Origin: Stercoripulliclostridium_A sp963642145 | GTDB taxonomy: Bacteria > Bacillota > Clostridia > Christensenellales > DTU072 | Reading direction: 5' to 3' | Assembly (NCBI GenBank): GCA_963642145.1 | Contig: CAVIFU010000018.1 | Span: 1 to 35,168 of the forward strand | DNA: 35,168 nucleotides | Part shown: piece after piece, positions 6,881 through 16,230 of the stretch | Position numbering within the stretch: the stretch's first letter is position 1 | How the letters are laid out: the number at the start of each line of letters is the position of its first letter | Program-made: the position numbers and the translations under genes | Notes under the pieces: model-generated | The model's input: the letters and a program-made list of their open reading frames with translations, nothing else | Databases searched by the model: none | Told to the model about the DNA's origin: nothing

Positions 6881-8002
6881 ATGGCAAAGAGTTTCATTAA
6901 GGCGGAGACGAAGAGAAAGACGTTTTTCGGGGAGGGTATGGTTTTCCGCTCTTTCGCGTACGGCGAAAGCGCGCGCAAAGATTTTGCGGACAGCCTTGCT
7001 TTCTACTTGAAACGTCGCGATACGGTACTTTCCAAAGCGTGGGACGTGACGGGTAACGGCTTGTTCGGCGAGCTTACCGACGTCGGTCGCGCCAAGGAGG
7101 TAACGGTCAAACGCGTCGATTCCGTGCTTGCGCCGCTGGTGTTTAACGGCAAACTCTACACTTCTACCGACGGTAACCTTTTGTCGGACGGCGAAGTCTT
7201 TGCCAAGGTGCAGGACGCCAAGGGCTGGTGCATTGCCGTTTGTCGCCTTGACGCGCCTACGGAAGGCGAACTCTTCGTCGTATGTCGCGGCGAAGGATAC
7301 GACTTTACCGTCAAACATTTCGGAATAACCGAGGACGGCGTTACCGGAGGAGAAAACGTATATGAGCTCGACGCTACGTTCAATGCGGAAAGTTACATCG
7401 CAAGCGTAGGGAAGCATGTTTTTTTGATTCATAACGAAGTGCTGAGATATTTCGAATACGATTGTCGCAAAAATAAACTCAGGGAAGTGGCTATCGGTAG
7501 CGACTGCCAAGCTTCCGAAACGACCGCTTGCGTAGACGTTATGGGGAAGCTCTCTTTCCTTACGGACGGCAAAGTGTGCTGGCGCGCGGGAGATCGGCTG
7601 TATTGCTTCACGGTAGGCGCGCCGAAAAACGTCACCGCGATAGCGCCGTGTCCGCAAGACTCGGAGATTACCGATATATTCTCGTACGGAGATATGCTGT
7701 GCGTTCAGTACAAAACAGCTTCCGTCGGGCGCAGATTCATAGACGTGTACAAGAGCGCAGGACAGAACTTTACGCGCAAGAGAACGACGGTATTCGGACA
7801 AAACATCGTCACGCGGTCGGGGCTCCTTACGGTCAAAGACGATAAGTCCGTGACGATTACGGATAAGGAAGGGAACACAAAGAGTTACAAGAACGTCATC
7901 GCGACGAATTGCGCGGGCAAAGCCGCCTGCGTCAACGGATGCGTATATACGGGAGTGCGTGCGGTCAGTGAAGAACCGAACGCCATATGTGTAATAGAAT
8001 AA
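6881..8002 (+). CDS. Beta-rich protein of unknown function, possible beta-propeller
   Basis: This 373-residue protein has no signal peptide or membrane segment. Its second half is a run of short beta-strand pairs with turns every 35-45 residues (for example VFLIHNEVLRYFEYD, KVCWRAGDRLYCFTVG, NIVTRSGLLTVKDDKSVTIT), the texture of a small beta-propeller. I recognise no family or catalytic motif. It follows the RuvB-like fusion gene by 12 nt and precedes the helicase by 15 nt, with a GGGGACGGAG ribosome binding site, so it is co-transcribed. It is likely a scaffold or adaptor for the ATPases around it. That role is inferred from the fold texture and position only. Confidence 0.6.
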   Translation: MAKSFIKAETKRKTFFGEGMVFRSFAYGESARKDFADSLAFYLKRRDTVLSKAWDVTGNGLFGELTDVGRAKEVTVKRVDSVLAPLVFNGKLYTSTDGNLLSDGEVFAKVQDAKGWCIAVCRLDAPTEGELFVVCRGEGYDFTVKHFGITEDGVTGGENVYELDATFNAESYIASVGKHVFLIHNEVLRYFEYDCRKNKLREVAIGSDCQASETTACVDVMGKLSFLTDGKVCWRAGDRLYCFTVGAPKNVTAIAPCPQDSEITDIFSYGDMLCVQYKTASVGRRFIDVYKSAGQNFTRKRTTVFGQNIVTRSGLLTVKDDKSVTITDKEGNTKSYKNVIATNCAGKAACVNGCVYTGVRAVSEEPNAICVIE

Positions 8003-8017
8003 ACGGGGAGGCACTAC

Positions 8018-11000
8018 ATGATAGACCAAAACGACGTAAAAATGCCCGAACAGAAAAATACGGAAGAATTGCTCAAAGACAAAGAGCAAGTTCGCGCCAT
8101 AGAAGATTTGCTTGATATGGTCAACTCCGTGGAAAACAAGACGGAGCTCAGACTCAAAGAGGATTACTACGGCAGATTCCACTGGTTCGGCAACACCGCC
8201 GCCGCGCAGGATCGGAGCTACTTTTCTTACCAAGAAGAAGCCGTATACGACTTCATATTCAACTTGAACAAGAGCGGTATCCTGTCCGATCAGGTAGGTA
8301 TGGGCAAGACGATAGAAGCCGGCATGATAGTCAGCGAACTTGCGAGTCGCAACGAGCTGCGTTCTCTGCTCATAATAGTGCCCAACGAGATTATGGCGCA
8401 AAAATGGGAGTACGAGCTTGACAAGAAGTTCGGCATAAGGTATGCGGAAAAGATTGTGGACGGCGTCAAGAAGACGTATCCGCAAGTCAAAGCCATCAAG
8501 AGTTTCGACGAGTTTTGCGAAACGGTGTACAAATGTGTGCGCAACGAGCAATTCGCGGAGCTTGCTCAACACAAATTCGAGCACGCATACGAAGAAATAG
8601 CAGGCGTTGACGGCAACATTGCCGACGTCATCAAGTACCTTATCCGCAAGGATATGCAAACGGCGGTTGACCTTGTCAATCGCGGATTCGATGACAGCGA
8701 AACGGACGGCGACCCCCGTTTGACGTTCGACGGCAAGAAGTTCAGCCTTGTCGCAGACGATTTCCAAGGCACCGCGGAGTACGTATACGACAAAAGCGGA
8801 GAAATTGCGGAATACACGAGGACGAGGCTTGTAGGCGGCAAAGACGCCGTGGCAAGGCTCTTCAAGGGCGTAGGCAGATTCCAAAAGAAGTACGCCGCCC
8901 TTATCGAACGCGAACTCGGCACGTTGTACGCGCTCGTCGGCAGATTCATTTCTTCACGTCCCGAGATCATCACTACCGTGGCAAAGAGCATGACGGACAG
9001 CGAGAAGTACCCCATTTTGGTTATACCCATCGCGTACACCGTGTATGACGGCGAAAAGGCGGAACTCAAAAATTTCCTCAACCAAACCATACTCAAAAAC
9101 ATACGCAACTACAAGCATAAATTCATAAGCTACAACAAGAGGCGCGAGCTTACGGAAGAGTATGAGGATTACCGCATAATAGACTTTTTCATCGACGTAG
9201 GCTACCAAACGCTCATAGTAGACGAAGTGCACGACTACATAGACGTGTGCGCCAAAGTCGAACGGCGCGCATATCACAACAACAATTTGTTCTTCGAGTA
9301 TCCCTCCGAGCAGTACAACCGCTACGAGCTGTTTGACGATTATTATTTCATAAAGAAAGGCAGTTTGTACAAGAAGCTCAAAAGCCTTGCCGACAAGGCG
9401 AACAGGAAGATATTCCTTACCGCAACGCCGATAAAATCGGACATGGTGGACTTTTATCTGCTGACGTTGCTTGCAAGCAACAAGGACGCGGAGGACTACA
9501 AAAAGATAAGCGAGGATATAGATAACGATTATCCGCGCGCCTCCGATAGGGAAGACGCCGTACAGAGCTTGTACGAGGCGTTCAAGGCGTGCATTGCCGA
9601 CGGCACCGTGGCGGAGTATTTTTGCAATAACTCCAACGCCTTCTTCCGCATGGAGAACGGCGATTCGCCTTCGAACAAATCGAGCAGATACCTCTATCCC
9701 TATTTCAACAACGAGTATCTCAAAGCAAACGTCAATAACCCGGACGCGATTACGGAGTATCTCGCGGGGCAAATGTGCTACATGACGTTTGAAGAGGTGG
9801 TTTCGGATCTCATCCTTGCATACAAAGCGGAGGAACCCGGCAAGGGCAGGGCCGCAGGCGGTATAAGGAATACTTTGGAGCGCATCGCCGAGCTGACGGA
9901 AACGGGCTCGAACCTCTTGACGCGCGTGGCATTCCGCACACTGCTCAATAATACTATAAGGATAAGGTTCGAGGAGGACTTCACCGGGGAAGACGGCAAA
10001 CCCATCAAGAGGATAAGGGAACTTTTGGAACTCGAAGACGGTCCGCGCAAGTGGCACAAGACTTACCGCAAGTACGGCATAAGGCATACGCGCCACCAGA
10101 CGTACAACCTCGAAGGCTGCGCGCACTTAGACGATCTCAACAAATCGCGCCGGGAGCGTTATCGCAACCTCCCCATATGGCCGCGCCGAGACGGCAAAGT
10201 CATATTCCTATTGCGCGACGACGTGTTTTTCGATAGTTTCCTTGACGTCAAACGCGTAGTCGAACAAGAGGGCAACCCCACGATAAGAATAGAAGATCTT
10301 CCGAACTTCGACAAGCTCAAAGGCACCGATGAAGAGAAGGAAGAGAAATTCAAAAACGCCGTGGCGATATTCGACTACATCAACAATTCCATGAGCGGCG
10401 GCGATCCCGTGACGCACGAACCGCAAAACAGCAAGTACGAGTCTGTCGCTTTGGACGACGACGGCATGACGGACTACAAGTTAGCCCTCGTCAATAAACT
10501 CATGGTCGGCAACGACACCGCCTTGGGCTCCGTCAGCAAAAAGGTATTGCTGTTTGCCGAAAACGACAGGGAAGCCATTACCGAGTGGTTCAAATATCAG
10601 CGTTGCACGCCGTTATACAAAGGCGAACAGCTTTCCTCCGCCAAAGCCGAGGAGTACAAACGCAAATGGGCAAGCTACACCGTAGAGGACTTGGGCGGTA
10701 GCTGGAAGGTCTCGGAGGACACCGAGGACTTACAGCGCATAGACGGCAACCTCTTGGTAATAATTGACCCCAAACGTTACGAAAAGGGCGTTGACCTCCA
10801 AAAGGCGGACACCATCATCAACTTCGACATCAACTATTGCCCCTTGAAGATGGAACAGCGCATCGGACGTATCGACAGAATCCGCCCGAGCGGTCAGTCG
10901 CAGGGAATAAACATCATATCGTTCGTACCTCTTAACGACATGAGCGGATACGTCATCAACTTCTTTGCCAACGAGTTGCGCATGTTCACTCAGTGGATGG

Positions 11001-11887
11001 GCGAGACAACCGGCATAGTTTCCGTTCCCGAGGAAGCGTCCGCCGCCAAGAACGGCGAAGACGTATCGTTTGAAGGCAAGGTTTATAAGCTTGAAGTGCT
11101 GTATAGGTACCTATATCGCTTGTGTCGGGAGCCCGTTTCCGACGCGGAGTTCAAAAAAATCACCGAAGAATTTGTCAAATTCTTCCGCGCCGGCGGAGTG
11201 AAGACGAGCGAGGACAGCGTCAAAATCAAGCTCGGATACATCCGCAGGTTGCGCGATTCGTTCGATACCGCCTTTCGCAATTCCATATCTCCGGAGCGCA
11301 AGGGCTACATCGTCGGTGGCACGGACGAGCGCGTGATAAGGTTCAACAGCGTCAAGGGCGCGTTGGAAGTGACTTGTTCGGCTCTGACATGCGAGTCCTG
11401 CCCGAGTCGCACGGTGTGCGCCAACACTTCACGCAAAAAGCACAACGATTACGGCGACTTCAAAAAAGCCGTGTGCAGGTTCTTTGACGAGAGTTTGGCG
11501 TACTATAACGCGGAGACGGACAAGTATCGCGACAAGCTGAGCAACGAGAGAATATCGAGCGCGAACAAGTCGGAAGCGGACAAACTTTTGGTAGAACTCG
11601 AAGACAAGCGCAAGCGTTTGAAGTTAGTCAAAGCGAGCGTGGAGAAGGCTTTGCCGGAGAGCACCGCGGGACCTTTCACCATGCCTTACGACGAGTTCGA
11701 AGATAAGATATTCACGCCCATCAAGCAATTGTATTGGGACGAAGCCGTAGGCGAGTACATCGGGCGCATATTGGACAAATTCCACGACCAATGCGACAGC
11801 GTTCTCAAATCGGCTAAGCTGTTCGAGAAGTTTATCAAGGCGCTTTCCATAGCGGACTTCATGAATAATATGGAAGGGAGCGTTTGA
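8018..11887 (+). CDS. SNF2/RapA-like SF2 helicase-type ATPase
   Basis: A 1289-residue protein with the SF2 motifs in order: motif I DQVGMGKT (91-98), Ia LLIIVPN, motif II D402-E-V-H405, motif III T468-A-T-P, and motif VI Q947-R-I-G-R-I-D-R954 preceded by TIINFDINYCP. The RapA/SNF2-like GMGKTIEAG signature and QRIGRIDRI box point to a double-stranded nucleic-acid translocase, not an unwinding DEAD-box enzyme. A cysteine cluster C1120-x4-C1125-x2-C1128-x5-C1134 in the C-terminal region may bind zinc or an Fe-S cluster. Large inserts lie between motifs II and III and between the two RecA folds. Its stop codon overlaps the start of the next gene, a degenerate copy of itself. Similar helicases occur in defence islands, but I see no methylase, phospholipase D or DUF1998 gene that would make this DISARM. 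Confidence 0.85.
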   Translation: MIDQNDVKMPEQKNTEELLKDKEQVRAIEDLLDMVNSVENKTELRLKEDYYGRFHWFGNTAAAQDRSYFSYQEEAVYDFIFNLNKSGILSDQVGMGKTIEAGMIVSELASRNELRSLLIIVPNEIMAQKWEYELDKKFGIRYAEKIVDGVKKTYPQVKAIKSFDEFCETVYKCVRNEQFAELAQHKFEHAYEEIAGVDGNIADVIKYLIRKDMQTAVDLVNRGFDDSETDGDPRLTFDGKKFSLVADDFQGTAEYVYDKSGEIAEYTRTRLVGGKDAVARLFKGVGRFQKKYAALIERELGTLYALVGRFISSRPEIITTVAKSMTDSEKYPILVIPIAYTVYDGEKAELKNFLNQTILKNIRNYKHKFISYNKRRELTEEYEDYRIIDFFIDVGYQTLIVDEVHDYIDVCAKVERRAYHNNNLFFEYPSEQYNRYELFDDYYFIKKGSLYKKLKSLADKANRKIFLTATPIKSDMVDFYLLTLLASNKDAEDYKKISEDIDNDYPRASDREDAVQSLYEAFKACIADGTVAEYFCNNSNAFFRMENGDSPSNKSSRYLYPYFNNEYLKANVNNPDAITEYLAGQMCYMTFEEVVSDLILAYKAEEPGKGRAAGGIRNTLERIAELTETGSNLLTRVAFRTLLNNTIRIRFEEDFTGEDGKPIKRIRELLELEDGPRKWHKTYRKYGIRHTRHQTYNLEGCAHLDDLNKSRRERYRNLPIWPRRDGKVIFLLRDDVFFDSFLDVKRVVEQEGNPTIRIEDLPNFDKLKGTDEEKEEKFKNAVAIFDYINNSMSGGDPVTHEPQNSKYESVALDDDGMTDYKLALVNKLMVGNDTALGSVSKKVLLFAENDREAITEWFKYQRCTPLYKGEQLSSAKAEEYKRKWASYTVEDLGGSWKVSEDTEDLQRIDGNLLVIIDPKRYEKGVDLQKADTIINFDINYCPLKMEQRIGRIDRIRPSGQSQGINIISFVPLNDMSGYVINFFANELRMFTQWMGETTGIVSVPEEASAAKNGEDVSFEGKVYKLEVLYRYLYRLCREPVSDAEFKKITEEFVKFFRAGGVKTSEDSVKIKLGYIRRLRDSFDTAFRNSISPERKGYIVGGTDERVIRFNSVKGALEVTCSALTCESCPSRTVCANTSRKKHNDYGDFKKAVCRFFDESLAYYNAETDKYRDKLSNERISSANKSEADKLLVELEDKRKRLKLVKASVEKALPESTAGPFTMPYDEFEDKIFTPIKQLYWDEAVGEYIGRILDKFHDQCDSVLKSAKLFEKFIKALSIADFMNNMEGSV

Positions 11888-11889
11888 TG
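11885..11889 (+). promoter_or_regulatory. TGATG stop/start overlap (translational coupling)
   Basis: The helicase stop TGA (11885-11887) shares its A with the ATG (11887-11889) of the next gene. An in-frame TTG at 11884 is possible but adds only one residue. The overlap implies that the intact helicase and its degenerate paralogue are made in fixed proportion. Confidence 0.8.
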
Positions 11890-14517
11890 AAGATAGATAT
11901 AGGGTTAAAGAGGAAGGAGGTAAACGCGTACTTATCGGCGGTTAACGATAAGTTTACCGCATGCGGCGGCAGGCTTTTGTTGGCGGAAACGTCCAAGCTG
12001 CTTGCTTTGACCGCGGCGCAACAAGTTTACAAAAAATCCGGCGCGAGGAGCCTGTTATATATTGTAAGCGACGTCGATACGGCAAGGGAAACGGCTCAAA
12101 TTCTGTCGCGCGCGATAGGCGCGGTCAGGGTAATCGAGGATATCGGCGAAGCCGGAGAGGCGGTAGCCGAGGTAGACGTAACCAACGTCGAAACGGCGCG
12201 CGCACGGAGCGAAAAGTTCCGCGTCGTCAATCCCAAATTGATTGTGCCTTTTGCGGGTAAAGACGGTAGTCCGCTGTTCAACGGCAAGCTGTTCGACAAT
12301 ACGACCGCAAGCGGTAAGTACGTCAAAGCGCCCACCGCGGTTGCGCCGTACTGCTTATCCGACTTTTTGGCGGATTGCGAGTACGAGTTTGTGGTTATCG
12401 ACGGCATATACGACATGTTCGACCTTAGGGAAGCTCCGCGCGGAGGGCGTTCCCATACCGTCAAGTTTTCTCCGCACGAGTACGAGGACGTTTGCCTCAA
12501 AGGCAGGCGGTACTTTGCGGATACCGCGCATTCTTACAAGAGGTTGTGCGCCGTAACGTCGGGCGCGAAGGGCGTAATAGCCGTTGCCGACACCGTCGTT
12601 GCGGACAACATCGCGGAATTTTACCTTGCGCTGAGCGTGGTAAACGCGCGTTTCAACGCAAAGAAAGAGCGTTCGAGTTACGTCCCCGAGGGCGACGATT
12701 ACGACGAAGAATGCGCCGATATTGCCTCCGCGCTTACGGAAGAATTCGTGGGAATATCCGTTGCGAGCGCGTGTTTGCGCAGGGCGCGCAACGCCATACA
12801 GAACGTTTTGCCGTCGGCGGAGAGCGTTATAGAGTACGTCAACGCGCGGTTCGACTATATGTCGGAGGAAGAATCGCTTTTGCGGTTCGTGTCGGCGTGC
12901 AAAGCCGTTTGCCACGGTTCGCGCACGATGTCGGAATTCTTGGACGAAGCCGGCGAAGACGAGATTGCCGCGGTAATCACCGAGATGTTCTTTGCAAACG
13001 ACCTGAAAGCGACTTTGGAGAACAACTTGCACTCTTTGTCCGTGCGTGAGCTGACGGAAGGTGAGATAGCATTACTCGCGAAGACGTTCCTTGCTAACGG
13101 CATTTATCGTCAAACCAAGGACGATATAGACTGCAACGTCCTGAGGTTCTACCGCGACGACTCATATTTCGAGAGGTACTTGCGCGGTTTGGGCTTGCTC
13201 GGAGGGGAGCAAAACGGCTGTTCGGTGTACGGCGAGAAGAGTATTGCGCATTACAAATGCGACGTCATCGCGGGCATGATGCGCCGCGACGGCAAAAAAT
13301 CAAAAAACAAGTATCCGCTCATCGTGGTAGCCGAGCGCGGTAAGGACGAGATAAAGGCGATTCTTACCAAAATGGCGGGAGAAGAGAAAGTCACTTGCGA
13401 CTTAGGCGCGTTCGAAGCGGAAGCAAACGACGTTTTGGTATCCGATTACGCCTCTTTGCGCAAGACGGCGCGTAATTTACACAGCAACACCGTGATTTAC
13501 GCCGAAACTCCGACCAATCCCATGGATTTTGCCTGCGTTGCCGGCAAACTTTCGCTCGGTTGCGACGGCGAGTCCACCGTATTTATCTCATACGAGACCG
13601 TCAACGGCGTGATTGCGGACGTTTGGGACAGGGAACTTGACATATTCGGCGGCGGAGCGTTGCCTCCGATAGACGCGTCGGAAATCAAGCTTGCCAACGA
13701 AAAAACATGTCTGTACGGGGATGTTACGGAAGCCGTCAACGCTTTCTACATCACGGCTATACGACTGATATCCGGGTACGGCGACAAGGAAGCATGCGCG
13801 GACTTTGTCAAAAACTACAACAAAACGGTGCGCGAATTGACCTCAAATGTTACTTATCCTGCCAAAGAGGAAGCTCTCGACGCCGTGTTCCTATGCAAAG
13901 CCGGCGCAGACCTAAGGCAGATATACTACAATTCCTTTGCCGTAGGCGGCGAAGGGGAGAGAGTGGTTTACACTACCGAGCGCGGAGTTACGGAGTTCGG
14001 CAGAGGCATGCTGTTTGACGTATGCGCGCGCGAGCTCAGGCGGACGTGCGACCTCAGGCGCAAAGATTGCAACGGATGCGCCGATTACGATCGCCTCATG
14101 CGCAACCACGGCGACGAGTTCACGGCAGGCATAGACTCATTCGTCACGACTGCCAAGAGCGCCATAGCGGAGCGCGAAGAGCGCATGAATCAAATAGACG
14201 TAGAGGTTACCATACGCAGTACGAACATGTCGGACGGCAACGACCGCAAGCTTCTTGCCTCCGAAGTGGCGGCGGCAAGCGACAAAGTAGAGGAATTGCT
14301 CGGAAAATACGCCGATTACGCATGCGACGCGTGCGGTAAATATTACGTGCCGTACGATATAATCGAGGGGATGCGCAAAGTCGTTACGGGGTTATACGCC
14401 AAGATAGCGGACAAATATTTTGCCGTGGCGCGCGACGTGATTAACCTTGCAAACGGCACGCTTATAGATAATTACGCGGTGGCAAAGCGCGGCTTTGACG
14501 TCGCATACGAAGAATAG
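11887..14517 (+). CDS. Degenerate, probably catalytically dead paralogue of the SNF2-like helicase
   Basis: This 876-residue protein can be aligned by eye to the preceding helicase at several points, but its motifs are broken. At motif I the intact GMGKT is replaced by an AETSK context, followed at the same distance by RSLLYIVSD (helicase RSLLIIVPN). At motif II FVVIDGIYDMFD has D172-G-I-Y where the helicase has DEVH. The motif III region reads AVTSGAKGV in place of LTATPIKSD. At motif VI, residues 535-557 align without gaps to helicase 932-954, but Q-R-I-G-R-I-D-R has become C550-V-A-G-K-L-S-L557. A cysteine cluster C713-x7-C721-x6-C728-x2-C731 echoes the one in the helicase. It is probably a structural partner that pairs with the active translocase. 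ATP hydrolysis by this subunit looks impossible. The homology is my own visual alignment. Confidence 0.72.
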   Translation: MKIDIGLKRKEVNAYLSAVNDKFTACGGRLLLAETSKLLALTAAQQVYKKSGARSLLYIVSDVDTARETAQILSRAIGAVRVIEDIGEAGEAVAEVDVTNVETARARSEKFRVVNPKLIVPFAGKDGSPLFNGKLFDNTTASGKYVKAPTAVAPYCLSDFLADCEYEFVVIDGIYDMFDLREAPRGGRSHTVKFSPHEYEDVCLKGRRYFADTAHSYKRLCAVTSGAKGVIAVADTVVADNIAEFYLALSVVNARFNAKKERSSYVPEGDDYDEECADIASALTEEFVGISVASACLRRARNAIQNVLPSAESVIEYVNARFDYMSEEESLLRFVSACKAVCHGSRTMSEFLDEAGEDEIAAVITEMFFANDLKATLENNLHSLSVRELTEGEIALLAKTFLANGIYRQTKDDIDCNVLRFYRDDSYFERYLRGLGLLGGEQNGCSVYGEKSIAHYKCDVIAGMMRRDGKKSKNKYPLIVVAERGKDEIKAILTKMAGEEKVTCDLGAFEAEANDVLVSDYASLRKTARNLHSNTVIYAETPTNPMDFACVAGKLSLGCDGESTVFISYETVNGVIADVWDRELDIFGGGALPPIDASEIKLANEKTCLYGDVTEAVNAFYITAIRLISGYGDKEACADFVKNYNKTVRELTSNVTYPAKEEALDAVFLCKAGADLRQIYYNSFAVGGEGERVVYTTERGVTEFGRGMLFDVCARELRRTCDLRRKDCNGCADYDRLMRNHGDEFTAGIDSFVTTAKSAIAEREERMNQIDVEVTIRSTNMSDGNDRKLLASEVAAASDKVEELLGKYADYACDACGKYYVPYDIIEGMRKVVTGLYAKIADKYFAVARDVINLANGTLIDNYAVAKRGFDVAYEE

Positions 14518-14529
14518 CGGGAGGAGACA

Positions 14530-16218
14530 ATGGCACTTACCGATATAGCAAGAAAACTTAAAGAAACGTTCGAGGGCTTCCGCGTAGAGAGCTCTTTGGA
14601 TGAGGACCTCAAACGGTTCCGCGCGATATACGGCGACGCGGAGGACATCCGTATAGGGGAGATGGACTACATAGTTATCAACGAGGTATACCGCACGGAC
14701 GAGGAGGACGGATCCGAAAGTATAAGCCCGTTATTCTTCATGAGCCTCAACAACAGGTACGCCATTATAGACGCGGAGACGTCGTCAACGCTAATCGACG
14801 AGGTTTACTCACGCGTAACGTATATGCAGAGGGTGTGTCGAGTGGAAACGACGCCCGACAAGACCAAGATACGCAATTCTTTACGCCCGATACTCGGCGA
14901 CATCGGCGAAAAGCTCGGCAACGAAAGGCTAAACAAAGAGGACGTCAACGTATTTATCGACGCCGGGGACGACAGGAGCAACAAGGCGAACATCTTCCAG
15001 TGTCATCTAATCAAAGATACCGGCGTATCGGCGGCGCCCGATGTGTACAGCTTCATGCTCAAAAACGGCGAAGTCAAGGAGATAAGCGACTCCGTCATGA
15101 GGCAGATAAAGCGCACGGGAGAAGTAAACTTACTCAAAGACCGCGATACCCTGAACGCCAACAAGGAATCCATACAGAAAGCGGTATTCGATAAGTACGT
15201 CAACGCCGACATCGACATACAAAACGTCAACGTCAAATCGATATTCGAGATAAGTTTATCGTTCCTCAACGTCCACCTTATGTATAAGGACGTGCGCGGG
15301 CGCGAGGCGGTATATAACACGTCTTACCTTGCCGACAACAACAACGAGTTCGATTCACTCAACGCGAGCATACACGTTTGCGACTCGTGCGGACACGACA
15401 TCGTGGACGTGGACGACCCGAGCAAGGTACACAAAATACACGTCAACACCGACGCCATAGACCCCGAATACTCCACGGAAGACAAGCTTGTATTCCTTAC
15501 GGGTTGCGAAGACTGCCTTGTCCGTTGCGAAAAATGCGGAGGCTGGCACTTTGACTACGAGAAGTTCATGGGTTCGCCCATATATTCCAAGATAAAGCTT
15601 GCTCCCGGGAGGGAGTTCATCAAGGGCTTGCGCGCGCAGAGCGGTATAAACTATTGCTCCTGCCGTGAGGGCACCGAGTGGGTGTATGACGAGAAGTCCG
15701 GCACCGCCGAAGAGCACGGCGTTATCCCTGTGGAGAAGATGGTATTCATCAACTACGCTTGCGAAAAGATAGCGACTTACGCCGATTATCTCGATTACTG
15801 CAAGCAAAAGCGCGGTAACGAGAATTTTGCAAACGCCAAAAAAGAGCACGAGTACCGCATGAAAACGCTTGCAAAGTTCCGCGAAGAGCTTGCCAAGAAG
15901 TTCGGCATGGACATCCGCGACATTATACTTACATCCGAAGACAGATGTCGGAAGTGCAGTTCTTGCGGTGGCGAGTACTACAAAGAGTCTTCCGCCGTAA
16001 GTTACGCCGGGGACGCAGATTTCCGTTGCCCGGTATGCGAAGAGATGGCGGCGGAGAGGCTCAACACAGTTACGCGCATAGACGGCGTTGTCTTTATGCG
16101 CAAAAAGAAGGGTAACGGTTACGTCGTCAAGAAGTATATCGTTACGCGCCTCGGCAACTTAAAGGAAATCAAGGGTAGCGCGACTCCCGATACGGAAGAA
16201 GACAACGGGGAAGAATAA
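14530..16218 (+). CDS. Multi-zinc-finger protein of unknown function
   Basis: A 562-residue soluble protein. The first 280 residues are mixed alpha/beta with no motif that I recognise. The second half carries several metal-binding cysteine groups: C284-x2-C287, C326-x2-C329-x3-C333-x2-C336 (followed by GGWH), C376-x-C378, C473-x2-C476-x2-C479 and C500-x2-C503. These would make two or three zinc ribbons. A helical insert (about 410-465) separates the last two groups. The C-terminus is acidic. It follows the degenerate helicase by 12 nt with a GGGAGGAG ribosome binding site. Cysteine clusters in three consecutive genes suggest that the helicase, its paralogue and this protein form one nucleic-acid-binding complex, but no direct sign of that is visible. 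Confidence 0.6.
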   Translation: MALTDIARKLKETFEGFRVESSLDEDLKRFRAIYGDAEDIRIGEMDYIVINEVYRTDEEDGSESISPLFFMSLNNRYAIIDAETSSTLIDEVYSRVTYMQRVCRVETTPDKTKIRNSLRPILGDIGEKLGNERLNKEDVNVFIDAGDDRSNKANIFQCHLIKDTGVSAAPDVYSFMLKNGEVKEISDSVMRQIKRTGEVNLLKDRDTLNANKESIQKAVFDKYVNADIDIQNVNVKSIFEISLSFLNVHLMYKDVRGREAVYNTSYLADNNNEFDSLNASIHVCDSCGHDIVDVDDPSKVHKIHVNTDAIDPEYSTEDKLVFLTGCEDCLVRCEKCGGWHFDYEKFMGSPIYSKIKLAPGREFIKGLRAQSGINYCSCREGTEWVYDEKSGTAEEHGVIPVEKMVFINYACEKIATYADYLDYCKQKRGNENFANAKKEHEYRMKTLAKFREELAKKFGMDIRDIILTSEDRCRKCSSCGGEYYKESSAVSYAGDADFRCPVCEEMAAERLNTVTRIDGVVFMRKKKGNGYVVKKYIVTRLGNLKEIKGSATPDTEEDNGEE

Positions 16219-16230
16219 AGGAGGTAGACG

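Noticed and set aside
6539..8884. A 781-codon antisense open frame
   Set aside because: It covers parts of three well-supported + strand genes, lacks a ribosome binding site and known motifs, and is explained by the codon bias of the + strand genes.
4658..14517. Tn7-like transposition module (TnsA-like domain plus ATPases)
   Set aside because: No DDE transposase (TnsB), TnsC-type ATPase or transposon ends were seen. The TnsA-like fold alone is widespread.
8018..16218. DISARM or another named defence system
   Set aside because: An SNF2-type helicase is present, but the methylase, DUF1998 and phospholipase-D partners are missing, and the neighbours do not match a defence system that I can name.
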